Notes: generated by a model from the sequence alone, not told the origin. Positions 25,455 through 35,767 are shown, numbered from the stretch's first letter. The stretch is 64,000 bases of DNA from Fodinibius sp052060035 (GCF_052060035.1 NZ_JBPOEA010000005.1:62001-126000), one strand, 5' to 3'. Program-made: numbers and translations.

Positions 25455-26849
25455 TTATGTATAGGCCTTGTTCCATGGACCGCTAATGGCCAATGTTAAT
25501 CCTGAGTGCTGAATATTCATAAACAGTGTCGACCCATCCGGTGAAAAGGTTGCACCGGCCAGCTCTGAGTTTGATTTGGCATTGCGACCAAAGTTGTATA
25601 CTTCTCCATCTGGAGTAATACCTTTCAAGTCCTGATTTTCATTACAATCTTCACAAACTATTAAATCGCCCCAAGGCGCCACAGTAAGATTATCAGCATT
25701 TTCGATAATGGTACTGTCCATAGATTCCACAAATAGCTCAAGGTGTCCGGGCTTTTCAGATTCCTTCGTGTTGGCTTCTACCGGACTTGGCACGTACCTC
25801 CAAATTTGCCCTAACTTTTCGGGGCCCCCATTTGTGCAGGCAAAATAAATAGCATTGTTGCCATACCACATCCCTTCACCACGGGCAAACCGTGCTGCTC
25901 CATCTTCAAAGCCGCGAAGTCGCAGATCATCGTTGGGATTATCGATGTCATCCAAGTCGATCCATTCCACATCCATGGATTGTCCTTCTTTGATGGTGCG
26001 CTTTTTCCAATTCCGAGTATCTAAACCGAGCTTATCCTTTACAGCAAGGGCCTGCAAGATTCCTCCCTTAAGTAGTTGTCCCGGTGTATTGGGGATAAAG
26101 CGATAGAGCAGGCTGTCGTGTTCATCTTCAGTTAGATAAATGACATCGCTTTTAGGATCCACCGCAATAGCCTCGTGATTGAAGCGTCCCATCGCTTTTA
26201 TCGGCGTTGGTTTGGTTACTCCCATCTGAGTTCGGGCAGGTACCTCAAACACATAGCCGTGCGGCTTGGCGTAGACATCGTCGGGCTTGGTAACAATTTC
26301 TTCACAACTCAGCCAGCTGTTCCAGGGCGTAGGCCCGCCTGCACAATTACGAAGGGTGCCGGCCAAACTTAAATACTGACGAACGACTTCTTGCTTTTCC
26401 GTATCATAAATAACGGTGGTAGTTCCGCCCTGACCAGGATTGTTATTATTCCCATAATCGTAAAAATCTGATGGATCAAGCTTGCTGGTAAGTGCAAAGT
26501 CTTCTCCGAACGCACTTTCAGCACCGCCCTTTGCAGGATTTACTTCGTGATTGCGAATGAGGATGGTATATCCGTCAGGGCTTGGAAAGGTAGCCATACC
26601 ATCAGGCCGATGCGGTACCATGAAGCCATCGTCCATGGTATCGCCAAAGGTAGAAATAATCTTATAGGAAAAATCTTGTGGCAGATCAAAAAGTCCCTGC
26701 TGGTCAGCTTCCAATGGACCAAAGGGATCAACTGATAATGTTCGGGATGATTGCTCAGCCGGTGTACATCTGCTGAACAGTTGCAATCCTGAGAAGCCAA
26801 GTGCCATTGCCCCGGCTTGTTTTAAAAAGTGTTTTCGGGAAATAGACAT
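25455..26849 (-). CDS. PhoX-like (DUF839) phosphatase family protein
   Basis: 464 residues. The N-terminus has a Tat-like signal (SISRKHFLKQAG, with Arg-Lys instead of Arg-Arg) and a possible lipobox (LFSRC). The body has the DUF839/PhoX propeller motifs: GGTTTVIYD, LAGTLRNCAGGPTPWNSWLS followed by CEE, GRFNHEAIAVDP, YLTEDEHDSLLYRF and GEGMWYGNNAIYFACTNGG. PhoX enzymes are Ca/Fe-dependent exported alkaline phosphatases. The GGPTPWNSWLSCEE segment includes family metal ligands. Phosphatase activity is therefore likely but not proven. It lies upstream of the porin gene on the same strand, but 424 bases and a separate promoter region intervene. Confidence 0.87.
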   Translation of the reverse strand: MSISRKHFLKQAGAMALGFSGLQLFSRCTPAEQSSRTLSVDPFGPLEADQQGLFDLPQDFSYKIISTFGDTMDDGFMVPHRPDGMATFPSPDGYTILIRNHEVNPAKGGAESAFGEDFALTSKLDPSDFYDYGNNNNPGQGGTTTVIYDTEKQEVVRQYLSLAGTLRNCAGGPTPWNSWLSCEEIVTKPDDVYAKPHGYVFEVPARTQMGVTKPTPIKAMGRFNHEAIAVDPKSDVIYLTEDEHDSLLYRFIPNTPGQLLKGGILQALAVKDKLGLDTRNWKKRTIKEGQSMDVEWIDLDDIDNPNDDLRLRGFEDGAARFARGEGMWYGNNAIYFACTNGGPEKLGQIWRYVPSPVEANTKESEKPGHLELFVESMDSTIIENADNLTVAPWGDLIVCEDCNENQDLKGITPDGEVYNFGRNAKSNSELAGATFSPDGSTLFMNIQHSGLTLAISGPWNKAYT

Positions 26850-26942
26850 AGCGGTTTTTTTTTATTCCTGATCATCATTAAAAACCGGCTGCTATTCTAA
26901 AGTTTTAGTGCCCTTTCCTGCTAAATGATGTAGCAAGTGGTA

Positions 26943-29900
26943 TTAAGCTTTTGCCGGTTCAACTTTTTCTCCGGCCATCCACGAAGGCACCCAGCTTTGT
27001 GATTTCACTTTGGATAATACGTTTTCTGCCGAAATGTATACAACCGGAATAAATACCAGCGTAACCAGAGTCGATGCGGTTAATCCCCCGATGACAACCC
27101 GTGCCAAAGAAGCCTGAATTTCGGCACCGGAGCCAATGCCAAAAGAAAGCGGCAGCAGTCCCAATACAGTAGTTAACGTCGTCATGAGGATAGGACGCAG
27201 TCGTAGTCGCCCGGATTGAATAACAGCTTCGCGAACATCCATGTTATGCTCACGTCTCATCAGATTAATATAGTCGACCAAAACAATTGCATTATTGACC
27301 ACAATACCGATAAGCATCACTATACCCATCATGCTTTGCATATTAATGGTTGTGCCGGTAATCAACAGCGTTGGCACTACCCCGATAATGGCTAATGGAA
27401 CCGAGAACATAACGACCAGAGGATCAAAAAATCGTTCAAACTGAGCAGCCATCACCATGTAAATAAGTATGAGGGCCATAATGATCGAAAGCTGAAAATC
27501 AGCCGCTGCTTTTTGCTGCTCTTCATATTCTCCACTATATACAATAGAGAATCCTTCTGGTAATTGCATATCGGAGAGCTTAGCCTGTATCTTTTCAACG
27601 GCTTCGCCAAGGGCTACTCCGCTTTCCAGATTAGCCGAAATGTACGACACTCTTTGGCTATTTACGCGATTAATATCGGTAGGTCCGCGGCCTTTGGATT
27701 GTGAAACAACCGCCGTAACCGGCAGTACTTGGCCGTCTGGGGTACGTATTGAAATATTTTCAAGGTCTTTGGTACTCAGACGATCTTTTGGCTGCAGGCG
27801 AACCCGGATAGGAAACTCATCCCCTCCTTCTCTAAAGGTCCCCGCACGGCTGCCGCCAACATTTGTTTGAATAATACGGGCCACGCCACTAACGGTAAGG
27901 CCGAGGTCGGCAATTTTTTCCCGATCAAAAATGAGATTTTGTTCCGGACGGCCTTCCCGTCGATCTGTGCGAACGCCGGTGACTTCAGGGATTTCTTCCA
28001 TGCGTTGTTTAATATCTTCAGAAAGGGTTTTGGCTTGTTCCAAATCATAACCGCGCAGTTGTAGTTCGACCGCTTCTCCACCGCCTGACCCAAAAATGCG
28101 GCGCAAAATCCACAGCCCTGATTGTGCACTAACGCGAATATCGCCTCCGGGTACGGTACCTGCTACGTTTTTACGGATTTGATCGGCAATTTTGGAGGTA
28201 CTCATAGATCGTTCAGAGGCCTCAACCATAGCAATTTCAACCTCGGCACGCCCATCGCGCACATCGGTTGTAATGTGTTCAACATCGTCCATGGGTAAAT
28301 TAGCACGAACAACCTTCTCGAGTTCTTTCAGGTATTCGTTTTGTACAGCAATATTGGTACCCTCAGCCATCATGAAATCTACATCAATTTCATCAGCATC
28401 AGATTGTGGAGCCAGTTCTACAGGAATAAATGATATGAGTAGCACCGAGCCCAGTACCAGCACTCCGGTGATGGTATAAACGGCGGTTTTATGCTGGAGG
28501 GTGTAATCAATAAAATCGGTGTATCGTTGTTCCAGCTTGGCAAATGCACGCTGAAACCAGCTCTTTTTGGCCGCTTTTTCTGAGTCATCTGGCTGAACGG
28601 TCAAAAACTTGCTGCAAAGCATGGGGACCAGGGTAAGAGCTACAAATAACGAACAAGCCAGTGCAAAAACGACGACCAATGCAAGCTCTTGAAAAATGCT
28701 GCCCGAAATGGTTTGCATAAATACTACGGGCAAGAATATCACCGAAGTAGTAATGGTTGAGGCCACAATGGCTCCCCCCACTTCGCGGGTTCCGACCAGT
28801 GAACTGGTTTTTAAATCCTTTCCTCGTTCCTCCCTGAGTCGGATAATATTTTCGAGTACCACAATGGCATTGTCAACAATCAGGCCCACCCCCAGGGCAA
28901 GTCCACCGAAACTCATTTGGTTAAGCGTTAATCCGTTAAAATACAGGAGTCCGAAGGTGGCAATAATGGATATGGGAATAGCCAGTGAGATAATAAATGT
29001 TGACGAGCCATTGCGTAAAAACAGATATAGCACAACAATTGCTAACAAGGCACCCCAAATGGCCGAACTCTGTACATTATCAATGGAATTTTGAATGAAC
29101 TCACTTTGATCGGTAGTAACGAACAGGTTCATGTCATTTCGTTCCCTGTTTACTCTGTCAATTTCCTGCCGAATTTCTTCAGCAACCGCAACGGTATTGG
29201 CTCCCGTTTGTTTACGGATCCCAAACCGAACCATTGGTTTTTCGTCGATGGTTACCAAGCGATTGAGATCTTCATAGCCCCATCGTACTTCAGCAACATC
29301 TTTTACCCGAATGGGCTTGCCATCAACCATCTGAATAATAGTATTGGCAATTTGGTCGATGTTTTCATATTCACCGAGAGTACGAACATAGAGCTGCTGT
29401 ACGCCTGAATTTACATTACCGCCCGGCAGGTTGATATTTTCGCTGGCGATGGCCTGTTGTACTTCGGCCGTAGAGAGTCCACTGGCAATGAGCCGATCGC
29501 GCTTAATTTCTACATGTACCTCTTTGTAGACACCCCCCCAAATATCGATGGAGCCCACGCCGGCAATTTGTTCAAAGCGCTTGGTGACTTCCCGATCAAG
29601 AATCTGGGTAAGTTCCTGCAGATTCATATCCGAGTTGGCTCCCACAATTACAATCGGAAAATTATTGGGATCAAACTTCCAGATGCGAGGCGGTTCAGCT
29701 TCAGGAGGGAGCTCGTCGCGAACTCTGTCAAGGGCGGCGCGGATATCATTGGCCGCTACATCAATATCTGATCCCTGGGCAAACTCAAGTGTTACGCGGC
29801 TTCGTCCTTCTGAGGAGCTTGATCGTACGCGTTCTACCCCCGGCACACCCGCAATCGTATTTTCGATGCGTTGGGTGATAATCGTTTCAATTTCCTCGGG

Positions 29901-30065
29901 TCCTACATTGGGATATTCGGTAGCAACGGTAAGCTGCGGATATTCAACAGGTGGCAGTAAATCTACCGGTAAAAATCGGAATGACATAACCCCCAAGACA
30001 ATGATAATTAGGAAAAGCATTGTGGTTGCGATGGGGCGTTCTACGGCTGTTTCTGTAATCTTCAT
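26943..30065 (-). CDS. RND efflux pump inner-membrane permease (AcrB/MexB superfamily)
   Basis: 1040 residues with 12 membrane helices: one at the start, five or more at about 335-470, one near 530, and five at about 850-1020. Two large periplasmic domains lie between them. The proton-relay aspartates are visible in LALGVGLIVDNAIVVLENI (TM4 region). The fold repeats in the second half (VMLIGIVVNNAIVLVDYIN). It should export hydrophobic or toxic compounds by proton antiport as a trimer with the adaptor encoded 25 bases upstream and an outer-membrane channel that is not in this window. The substrate is unknown, and the sequence fits the multidrug (HAE-1/HAE-2) group better than the metal group. 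Confidence 0.95.
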   Translation of the reverse strand: MKITETAVERPIATTMLFLIIIVLGVMSFRFLPVDLLPPVEYPQLTVATEYPNVGPEEIETIITQRIENTIAGVPGVERVRSSSSEGRSRVTLEFAQGSDIDVAANDIRAALDRVRDELPPEAEPPRIWKFDPNNFPIVIVGANSDMNLQELTQILDREVTKRFEQIAGVGSIDIWGGVYKEVHVEIKRDRLIASGLSTAEVQQAIASENINLPGGNVNSGVQQLYVRTLGEYENIDQIANTIIQMVDGKPIRVKDVAEVRWGYEDLNRLVTIDEKPMVRFGIRKQTGANTVAVAEEIRQEIDRVNRERNDMNLFVTTDQSEFIQNSIDNVQSSAIWGALLAIVVLYLFLRNGSSTFIISLAIPISIIATFGLLYFNGLTLNQMSFGGLALGVGLIVDNAIVVLENIIRLREERGKDLKTSSLVGTREVGGAIVASTITTSVIFLPVVFMQTISGSIFQELALVVVFALACSLFVALTLVPMLCSKFLTVQPDDSEKAAKKSWFQRAFAKLEQRYTDFIDYTLQHKTAVYTITGVLVLGSVLLISFIPVELAPQSDADEIDVDFMMAEGTNIAVQNEYLKELEKVVRANLPMDDVEHITTDVRDGRAEVEIAMVEASERSMSTSKIADQIRKNVAGTVPGGDIRVSAQSGLWILRRIFGSGGGEAVELQLRGYDLEQAKTLSEDIKQRMEEIPEVTGVRTDRREGRPEQNLIFDREKIADLGLTVSGVARIIQTNVGGSRAGTFREGGDEFPIRVRLQPKDRLSTKDLENISIRTPDGQVLPVTAVVSQSKGRGPTDINRVNSQRVSYISANLESGVALGEAVEKIQAKLSDMQLPEGFSIVYSGEYEEQQKAAADFQLSIIMALILIYMVMAAQFERFFDPLVVMFSVPLAIIGVVPTLLITGTTINMQSMMGIVMLIGIVVNNAIVLVDYINLMRREHNMDVREAVIQSGRLRLRPILMTTLTTVLGLLPLSFGIGSGAEIQASLARVVIGGLTASTLVTLVFIPVVYISAENVLSKVKSQSWVPSWMAGEKVEPAKA

Positions 30066-30090
30066 AGCGTTAGATAATCAAGTATAGAAA

Positions 30091-31425
30091 TTATTGACTC
30101 GAAGAATCATTGGTATTGGTTTGGCGATCCAGTACTTGCTGCAACAGGTCTTGACGTTGTAACCCCTGTAGTGCTAAAATACGTTCCCATGAGCTGGTAC
30201 GAACACGTGCTTGCTGACGCCCGCTCGAAAGTAGATCCTGACCAACCGTAACCACCCAATTACCTGGCTCTATACCTTCGATTCCCACTTCCATACGTCC
30301 TTCGGCAATAACATCAACCGGTTTAAATTGCACATCGGTTGGTTCGGTAAGGGGCGGAGGATTGTCGGCATTAACCTGTTCGGCCGGTTGTATTTCTGAG
30401 CCCAGAGAAGTTGCTACAAATACACCTTCTTCTCCGGAATTGGGGTCGGTATAAATGGCACTGGTAGGCACTAAGGTAGCTCGTTCGCTTTGTCCATATA
30501 AAATATCTACGGGCACGAACATACCGGGTCGCAATTTGTTTCCCGTATTTTGCACATCAATTTCTCCTTCCGTACTTCGGGTTACATTATTAAGAAAAGG
30601 AGAAATCCGTGAGAGTTCGGCTTCGATAAAATCACTGTTGTTAACATTAGTGCCCGTATAGATGCGTACGGTTTGTCCGACCTCAATATTGTCAAGCATC
30701 TGATCAGTCAGAACGACTTCTACGCGTAAATTATCCAGATCTCCTATCGTATAAAGTTGGGTACTGCTACTCACCTGCATGCCGGTTTCGGCGTTGCGTT
30801 GACCGACTGTTCCAGAAATCGGAGCTTTAATCACCGTTTTGGAAAGCATGTCCTGCTGTTCTTGAAGACTGGATTGTGCCTGCTCCAGCTGGGCTTCAGC
30901 TAAATCCACATCGGCTTCGGCAGACGACATCTGTGCCTGGAGGGTTTCCATTTCCAGTTCACTCGATAGCTGCTGGTCACTCAGTTGTTTTGTTCGTTTG
31001 TACTGGGCCTCCAGTTCGTTGTAACGCGCTTGGGCCTGTTTCAGGCGGGCTTCATTAATTCGCAAATTTGCACGAGCTTGTTGAACCTGCTCGCGATATT
31101 GATTGTCTTGGAGGGAGACAATAGGATCGCCTTTTTCTACAAAATCTCCGTTCTGAACATGAACAGTCTCAATTTTGCCGGGAATTTCGGGATATAATGA
31201 TACTTGGTTTTTAGCATATACTGTTCCACTCAGTCGTTCCGAAAGCGGTAGGGCACCATAACGAGATTTTACAGCTTCAACCGATGGTACCGTGGATGAG
31301 GAATTACCCAAAGCCGGGCCGTTGTTACTGTTACTCTCATCAGAACAGGAAACAGTCAGGCTTGAAGCAAGTAGCAATAATGATAAATAGAGCACTTTAT
31401 GGGATAGGGAAAGCTTCATGGACAT
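30091..31425 (-). CDS. RND efflux periplasmic adaptor (membrane fusion protein), lipoprotein
   Basis: 444 residues. A lipoprotein signal ends LTVSC, so the protein is anchored to the inner-membrane outer leaflet. A barrel-sandwich domain follows (YPEIPGKIETVHVQNGDFVE, KGDPIVSLQ), then a long alpha-hairpin of heptads (about 115-205, rich in Gln, Ala and Glu), the second lipoyl half (VIKAPISGTVGQRNAETGMQ) and a beta-barrel domain. It couples the permease to an outer-membrane channel. First gene of the pump operon. Confidence 0.93.
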   Translation of the reverse strand: MSMKLSLSHKVLYLSLLLLASSLTVSCSDESNSNNGPALGNSSSTVPSVEAVKSRYGALPLSERLSGTVYAKNQVSLYPEIPGKIETVHVQNGDFVEKGDPIVSLQDNQYREQVQQARANLRINEARLKQAQARYNELEAQYKRTKQLSDQQLSSELEMETLQAQMSSAEADVDLAEAQLEQAQSSLQEQQDMLSKTVIKAPISGTVGQRNAETGMQVSSSTQLYTIGDLDNLRVEVVLTDQMLDNIEVGQTVRIYTGTNVNNSDFIEAELSRISPFLNNVTRSTEGEIDVQNTGNKLRPGMFVPVDILYGQSERATLVPTSAIYTDPNSGEEGVFVATSLGSEIQPAEQVNADNPPPLTEPTDVQFKPVDVIAEGRMEVGIEGIEPGNWVVTVGQDLLSSGRQQARVRTSSWERILALQGLQRQDLLQQVLDRQTNTNDSSSQ

Positions 31426-31664
31426 TAAATAATATTCGGGTTTAAAGAACGTAGTGATACAATGAAAAAATTAACTGAAAGGTTCATTATAAAATGTAAT
31501 AGGATGTTATACTTTTCATACCATCTAAGAAACGACATAAATCTGAAGCAAAATTGAACTTTTTAACGGATATAATTCGTTCCATGATCTTTGGCAAAAG
31601 AAGGTGCTTCTATTTCGGGGCAAATATTGACCAGGTACATCGGATAAGAATTCTTATAACTTAA

Positions 31665-32693
31665 ATGGATACCGTTACACAAATTACGCTTGGGGCAGCA
31701 GTAGGCGAAGCCTTACTGGGAAAGAGAATTGGAAATAAGGCGGCGCTGTGGGGTGCAGCATTTGGAGTACTGCCCGACCTCGATGTCCTTGCCTCTCCTT
31801 TTGTATCAGAAGTGCAGGCCCTGGCCATTCATCGCGGAATAACGCACTCACTCTTTTTCTGTGTAGTGGCTGCTCCGTTATTTGGATGGCTATTGTGGCG
31901 TTACCAAAAAGATGAAGTTGGATGGAGGAACTGGTCGTGGCTGGTGTTCTGGGTTTTTCTCACCCATATTTTTATCGATGTTTGCACGAGTTATGGGACA
32001 CAGGTTTTTCAGCCATTCAGCAACTATTCACTCAGCTTCAATTCTATTTTTATTATTGATCCCTTTTATACCCTGCCCTTACTGGGTGGCATAGGCACTG
32101 CTCTTTTTCTGAATAGAAATTCACAACATCGAAGGTGGGCAAACTGGCTGGGTATTGGGATAAGTTCGTTGTACCTGATATTGGGTTTTGGAATCAAGTA
32201 CCATGTAAATAATGTGTTTGAGCAGAATTTTGATCGACATAAGATACAGCCCGAACAGTACATGACGACGCCTTCTCCATTGAATGTATTTCTATGGACG
32301 GGTTATGCGGAGGCTGATGATACTCTTTATGCCGGACTATATTCTGTTTTTGATGAAGACAAGGAAATTGAATTCCAGCAGGTGTCTCAAAATAAAGGAT
32401 TACTGCAAGCCTACCGAAATCAGCTTCCCGTTGAACGACTTATCTGGTTTTCGCGTGGATACTATGCGGCCGAAAAAAAGCCCGAAGGATTGATTGTTCA
32501 TGACCTTCGTTTTGGTCGATCAGATTTGTGGCTCTCTGATGGGTCCGCACCATTTGTGTGGAATTACAGACTGATATTTAATAGCGACTCTACTGAAGTT
32601 ACTGGTTTTAAACAGTATGAACCCAGCTTTGATATGCGGGCTGATATGTGGGATCGTTTGTTAAAGCGAGTTTTGGGAAACGAAAAAAGTTAA
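31665..32693 (+). CDS. YdjM/DUF457 family membrane protein (predicted metal-dependent hydrolase)
   Basis: 342 residues. The N-terminus has the family signature (DTVTQITLGAAVGEAL, PDLDVLASPFV, HRGITHSLFF), whose Asp and His residues could bind metal. Four or more membrane helices follow (about 64-80, 94-112, 135-150, 165-180) and then a soluble C-terminal part. Members are annotated as membrane-bound hydrolases, some under SOS control, but no substrate is known. No LexA-type box was recognised upstream. The stop overlaps the stop of msrB on the other strand by four bases. Confidence 0.85.
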   Translation: MDTVTQITLGAAVGEALLGKRIGNKAALWGAAFGVLPDLDVLASPFVSEVQALAIHRGITHSLFFCVVAAPLFGWLLWRYQKDEVGWRNWSWLVFWVFLTHIFIDVCTSYGTQVFQPFSNYSLSFNSIFIIDPFYTLPLLGGIGTALFLNRNSQHRRWANWLGIGISSLYLILGFGIKYHVNNVFEQNFDRHKIQPEQYMTTPSPLNVFLWTGYAEADDTLYAGLYSVFDEDKEIEFQQVSQNKGLLQAYRNQLPVERLIWFSRGYYAAEKKPEGLIVHDLRFGRSDLWLSDGSAPFVWNYRLIFNSDSTEVTGFKQYEPSFDMRADMWDRLLKRVLGNEKS

Positions 32694-33250
32694 TTTGTAT
32701 CTGTGCTGTCTTTGGGCACAAAATCCAGCACCAGTGAATTCATGCAGTAGCGCTTGCCGGTTGGGGGTGGACCATCGTTAAAAATATGGCCCAGATGGGC
32801 ATTACATCTTCCGCAAAGTACTTCGGTTCGTTCCATACCATAGGAGTTATCAGGCTTAAATTTAACGCTGTTTAATCCCACCGGTTCAAAGAAGCTGGGC
32901 CACCCACAATGGCTCATATATTTTGCTTCTGATTCAAAAAGTTTATTTCCGCAGGCCGCGCAATAGTATGTCCCCTTTCCGTCATAATCCCAATACTTGC
33001 CAGAATATTCGCGCTCGGTCCCTTTTTCACGGGCAATGTGGTAAACCTTGGGCTTGAGAACCTTTTTCCAAACAGAATCAGGGAGGTTTAATTTTGTTGT
33101 ATCTGTCCGAGAATAATAGGGATTATGTGGTTTGAGCTCCGAAGAAGTTTCGGCAATCTCAGAATTACTGTTGCTCGTATTTTCTTGTTGTGCCTGGCAG
33201 CTTGCAAGGGGAAAGAGAGTAATGATCAACAGAATAGATAACGTTCTCAT
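32690..33250 (-). CDS. msrB: Peptide-methionine (R)-S-oxide reductase, exported lipoprotein
   Basis: Reduces methionine-R-sulfoxide in damaged proteins. 186 residues from the ATG at 33250. The frame is open further back, but the signal peptide with lipobox PLASC starts here. The MsrB domain has the zinc cysteine pairs (YYCAACG and LCGRCNAHLGH), the substrate segment YMSHCGWPSFFEPVG and the catalytic Cys in GKRYCMNSLVL. Because it is lipid-anchored it must repair envelope proteins, probably with electrons from a membrane donor. It stands alone, separated from the slipin gene by that gene's terminator. Confidence 0.95.
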   Translation of the reverse strand: MRTLSILLIITLFPLASCQAQQENTSNSNSEIAETSSELKPHNPYYSRTDTTKLNLPDSVWKKVLKPKVYHIAREKGTEREYSGKYWDYDGKGTYYCAACGNKLFESEAKYMSHCGWPSFFEPVGLNSVKFKPDNSYGMERTEVLCGRCNAHLGHIFNDGPPPTGKRYCMNSLVLDFVPKDSTDTN

Positions 33251-33328
33251 AAGACTATCGGCTTTAGGCTTGTTTCTTGTCGTTGAGATAACATTAGGGG
33301 CTAACCAATCATTCACAATAGAAAAACC

Positions 33329-33352
33329 GGCGCAAGCTTGAGAGCCTGCGCC
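33329..33352 (-). terminator. Terminator after the slipin/NfeD operon
   Basis: GGCGCA-A-GCT and AGC-C-TGCGCC form a 9-bp stem with one A/C mismatch and the loop TGAG. On the minus strand it is followed by GGTTTTTCTA. It lies 35 bases after the stop of the slipin gene. Confidence 0.8.
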
Positions 33353-33386
33353 AATTATCAAGTCCGGTCAATATTTTGAGTACAGG

Positions 33387-34214
33387 CTATGATTCATCAC
33401 CCGAATCATTGGAATCATCGCTGATCTGTGGAGGCAGATCAACACCCGACATATTTTTAAATACCTCGAGCATTTCCATAGGCAATGGCATAAAAGCGAA
33501 GGTCGTATTTTCTTCACTGATATCGCTCATCGTTTGCAGGAAGCGCAATTGCAACGCCATAGGAGCTTCTCTCATCATTGTTGCCGCTTCGACCAGTCGT
33601 TCTGCAGCCTGGAATTCGCCTTCGGCATTAATTACTTTGGCTCGACGATCACGCTCGGTTTCAGCCTGACGGGCCATTGCTCGTTTCATATTTTCGGGTA
33701 GCACCACATCGCGTACTTCCACCGATACCACCTTTATACCCCAGGGATCGGTTTGGCGATCAATAATTTCCTGAATGTTTTTATTTACTTTATCGCGCTC
33801 AGCAAGTAGTTCGTCGAGCTCTACCTGTCCCACAATACTACGCAACGTTGTTTGTGCCAGCATCGATGTAGCGTGGATATATTTTTCCACTTGGATAACG
33901 GCTGCTTCGGCGTCGATTACGCGGAAGAAGGTAATAGCATCAACGTGCACGGTAACGTTATCTTTGGTGATGACTTCTTGGCGATCTACATTGATTGTTA
34001 GTACGCGGAGATCAACGCGCTCAATTTTATCGATGAAAGGTATCAGCATGATAAGACCGGGTCCCTTGGTCTTATGAAATTTACCGAGTCGAAAAACAAC
34101 TGCACGTTCATATTCCCGGAGGATTTTAAAAATCTGTGGAAGCAGTATTGCTGCTAAAACAGCAATAGTGATGATCCAGGTTATTAAATCAAAAAATTGG
34201 TTCGAACTTTCCAT
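33387..34214 (-). CDS. Slipin (SPFH/band 7) membrane protein
   Basis: 275 residues. One N-terminal membrane helix (about 9-29, FDLITWIITIAVLAAILLP) is followed by the SPFH domain (YERAVVFRLGKFHKTKGPGL, IERVDLRVLTINVDRQEVIT, DNVTVHVDAITFFRV) and a coiled-coil helix that drives oligomerisation (ARQAETERDRRAKVINAEGE). Slipins assemble into membrane rings. Pairing with an upstream NfeD protease 41 bases away is the classic stomatin operon, in which the NfeD protease cleaves the stomatin C-terminus. Confidence 0.95.
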   Translation of the reverse strand: MESSNQFFDLITWIITIAVLAAILLPQIFKILREYERAVVFRLGKFHKTKGPGLIMLIPFIDKIERVDLRVLTINVDRQEVITKDNVTVHVDAITFFRVIDAEAAVIQVEKYIHATSMLAQTTLRSIVGQVELDELLAERDKVNKNIQEIIDRQTDPWGIKVVSVEVRDVVLPENMKRAMARQAETERDRRAKVINAEGEFQAAERLVEAATMMREAPMALQLRFLQTMSDISEENTTFAFMPLPMEMLEVFKNMSGVDLPPQISDDSNDSGDES

Positions 34215-34255
34215 AAGCTTCTCTTTTAGGGATTATTAAGGGCTGTTAAAATTTG

Positions 34256-35596
34256 CTATCCGTTTGTTGAATTTGATGTGTTGGCCAATGGTTTTACTTT
34301 CATTTTAAGACCTTGAATCTCAGTAATTTCGCATAACTCTCCTTCTTCAATGGTGTTCTCCTCGCTAATCGCATCCCAATATTCACCGTTCACAAAAACC
34401 TTTCCGTGACTATTGTCAATCTTATCAACAACTTCGGCCTGCTTGCCAATCATTGAGCTTTTTCCTGTTTTAGTATCCGTAAATTGAGCGCGAATTCCTT
34501 CAGTCACAATCCATACAAAAAAGAGAGCCGTTAATATTGTAGCGGGGATAAGCCAAGCCCATGAAAGTTCCATTGATTCGGGCAAGTCCTGAAAAAGCAT
34601 AAGTGCTCCTAAAAAGAAAGAAACGGATCCTCCCGCAATGAGTAATCCGAAAGTGGGAGTAAACGCTTCGGCGACAAATAAAATAATGGCCAGGCCAATT
34701 AGGGCAAAGCCGGCAATATTGATTGGCATTGCCGCCGAGGCATAAAGCAGCAGCACCAAGGCAATGATGCCGGCTACACCGGGCACAATGGCACCGGGAT
34801 TCGTTACTTCGCCAATAATGCCATAAATGGCAATCATGGTGAGAATAAGCATGACTTCGGGCCGCATAATAAAACTGAAGAATTGTTCGGCTAAGTTTGT
34901 TGGCAATTCTTTAATGGTCGCGTTATTTGTTTTGAGTGTATCGCCGTTGAAGGTGCGGCCATCAATTTTTTGAAGCAGCTCTTCGCTATTCGAGGCAATC
35001 AGATCGACAACATTTAACTCCAGGGCTTTTTCGGCTGTAATGGATTCTCCATCTCGAACTGCTGATCGGGCCCATTCCGCATTACGATCGCGGCGGTTGG
35101 CTATACTCTCAATAAAACTCTCAGAATAATTAAAAATCTTTTTCTGCATAACCGTATCCGACTGTCCGCCGCCCATCTGTACGGGAGATGCAGCACCAAT
35201 GGTAGTAGTAGGAGCCATCGCTGCAATGTGGGCGGCCATCGTAATAAATGTCCCGGCGCTGGCGGCGCGTGCACCTTCGGGAGCTACGTAAACAATAATG
35301 GGCAAATCAGTGGATTCAAGAAAAGACTGTACGATATTTTTCGTGGATTCAAGCAGACCGCCGGGTGTATCCAGCTGAATGATTAAGGCTCGGGCCCCCT
35401 GTTCATTGGCTGTTTTTATGCCCCGGTTGATATAGTTGGTCGTTGTAGGAGTAATGGAGCCCTCTACAGAAATCATCGTTACAATCGGCTGTTGGTTCTC
35501 CGATTGTTGAACCGAATCCGTGGTTGTTGAGTCAGGCTGAATGGAGGCTCCGCTTGTAAATAAAGCAAGGAATATGAGAATGATTGACTGTTTCAT
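34256..35596 (-). CDS. NfeD family membrane protein with ClpP-class serine protease domain
   Basis: 446 residues. After a signal peptide, a ClpP/SppA-like protease domain spans about 40-230 (ALIIQLDTPGG, GARAASAGTFITMAAHIAAM with the catalytic Ser in ASAGT, and a Lys in ESITAEKALELNVVDL as the general base). Four or five membrane helices follow (about 245-370), then an OB-fold NfeD domain (SSMIGKQAEVVDKIDNSHGK, VFVNGEYWDAIS). It is the long NfeD form and heads the operon with the slipin gene, its likely partner and substrate. Confidence 0.93.
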   Translation of the reverse strand: MKQSIILIFLALFTSGASIQPDSTTTDSVQQSENQQPIVTMISVEGSITPTTTNYINRGIKTANEQGARALIIQLDTPGGLLESTKNIVQSFLESTDLPIIVYVAPEGARAASAGTFITMAAHIAAMAPTTTIGAASPVQMGGGQSDTVMQKKIFNYSESFIESIANRRDRNAEWARSAVRDGESITAEKALELNVVDLIASNSEELLQKIDGRTFNGDTLKTNNATIKELPTNLAEQFFSFIMRPEVMLILTMIAIYGIIGEVTNPGAIVPGVAGIIALVLLLYASAAMPINIAGFALIGLAIILFVAEAFTPTFGLLIAGGSVSFFLGALMLFQDLPESMELSWAWLIPATILTALFFVWIVTEGIRAQFTDTKTGKSSMIGKQAEVVDKIDNSHGKVFVNGEYWDAISEENTIEEGELCEITEIQGLKMKVKPLANTSNSTNG

Positions 35597-35751
35597 AGTA
35601 CAAAGTTATCAAAAAGGATCATGGAAACAATATCCGCAGATTATTTATAGGTATGTTCAAGAATAAGTAACCAACATTCAACCCATTTCATTTGCCGACT
35701 CCAACGGCCTTGATATTGAAGATTGTTTTTTAATTAGACCAAATAATTGCG

Positions 35752-35767
35752 TTAATCATCTGATTAA
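35752..35767. promoter_or_regulatory. Palindromic operator candidate upstream of the TetR gene
   Basis: A perfect 16-bp palindrome TTAATCA-TC-TGATTAA flanked by GCG and CGC, 68 bases before the TetR start. GTTCC-N5-GGAAC (35778-35792) and AACTAA-N4-TTAGTT (35817-35832) also lie in this 240-base divergent region. Any of the three could be the self-operator. Confidence 0.4.

Noticed and set aside
33251..33361. N-terminal extension of MsrB
   Set aside because: It crosses the terminator hairpin of the slipin operon, and the signal peptide starts only at 33250.
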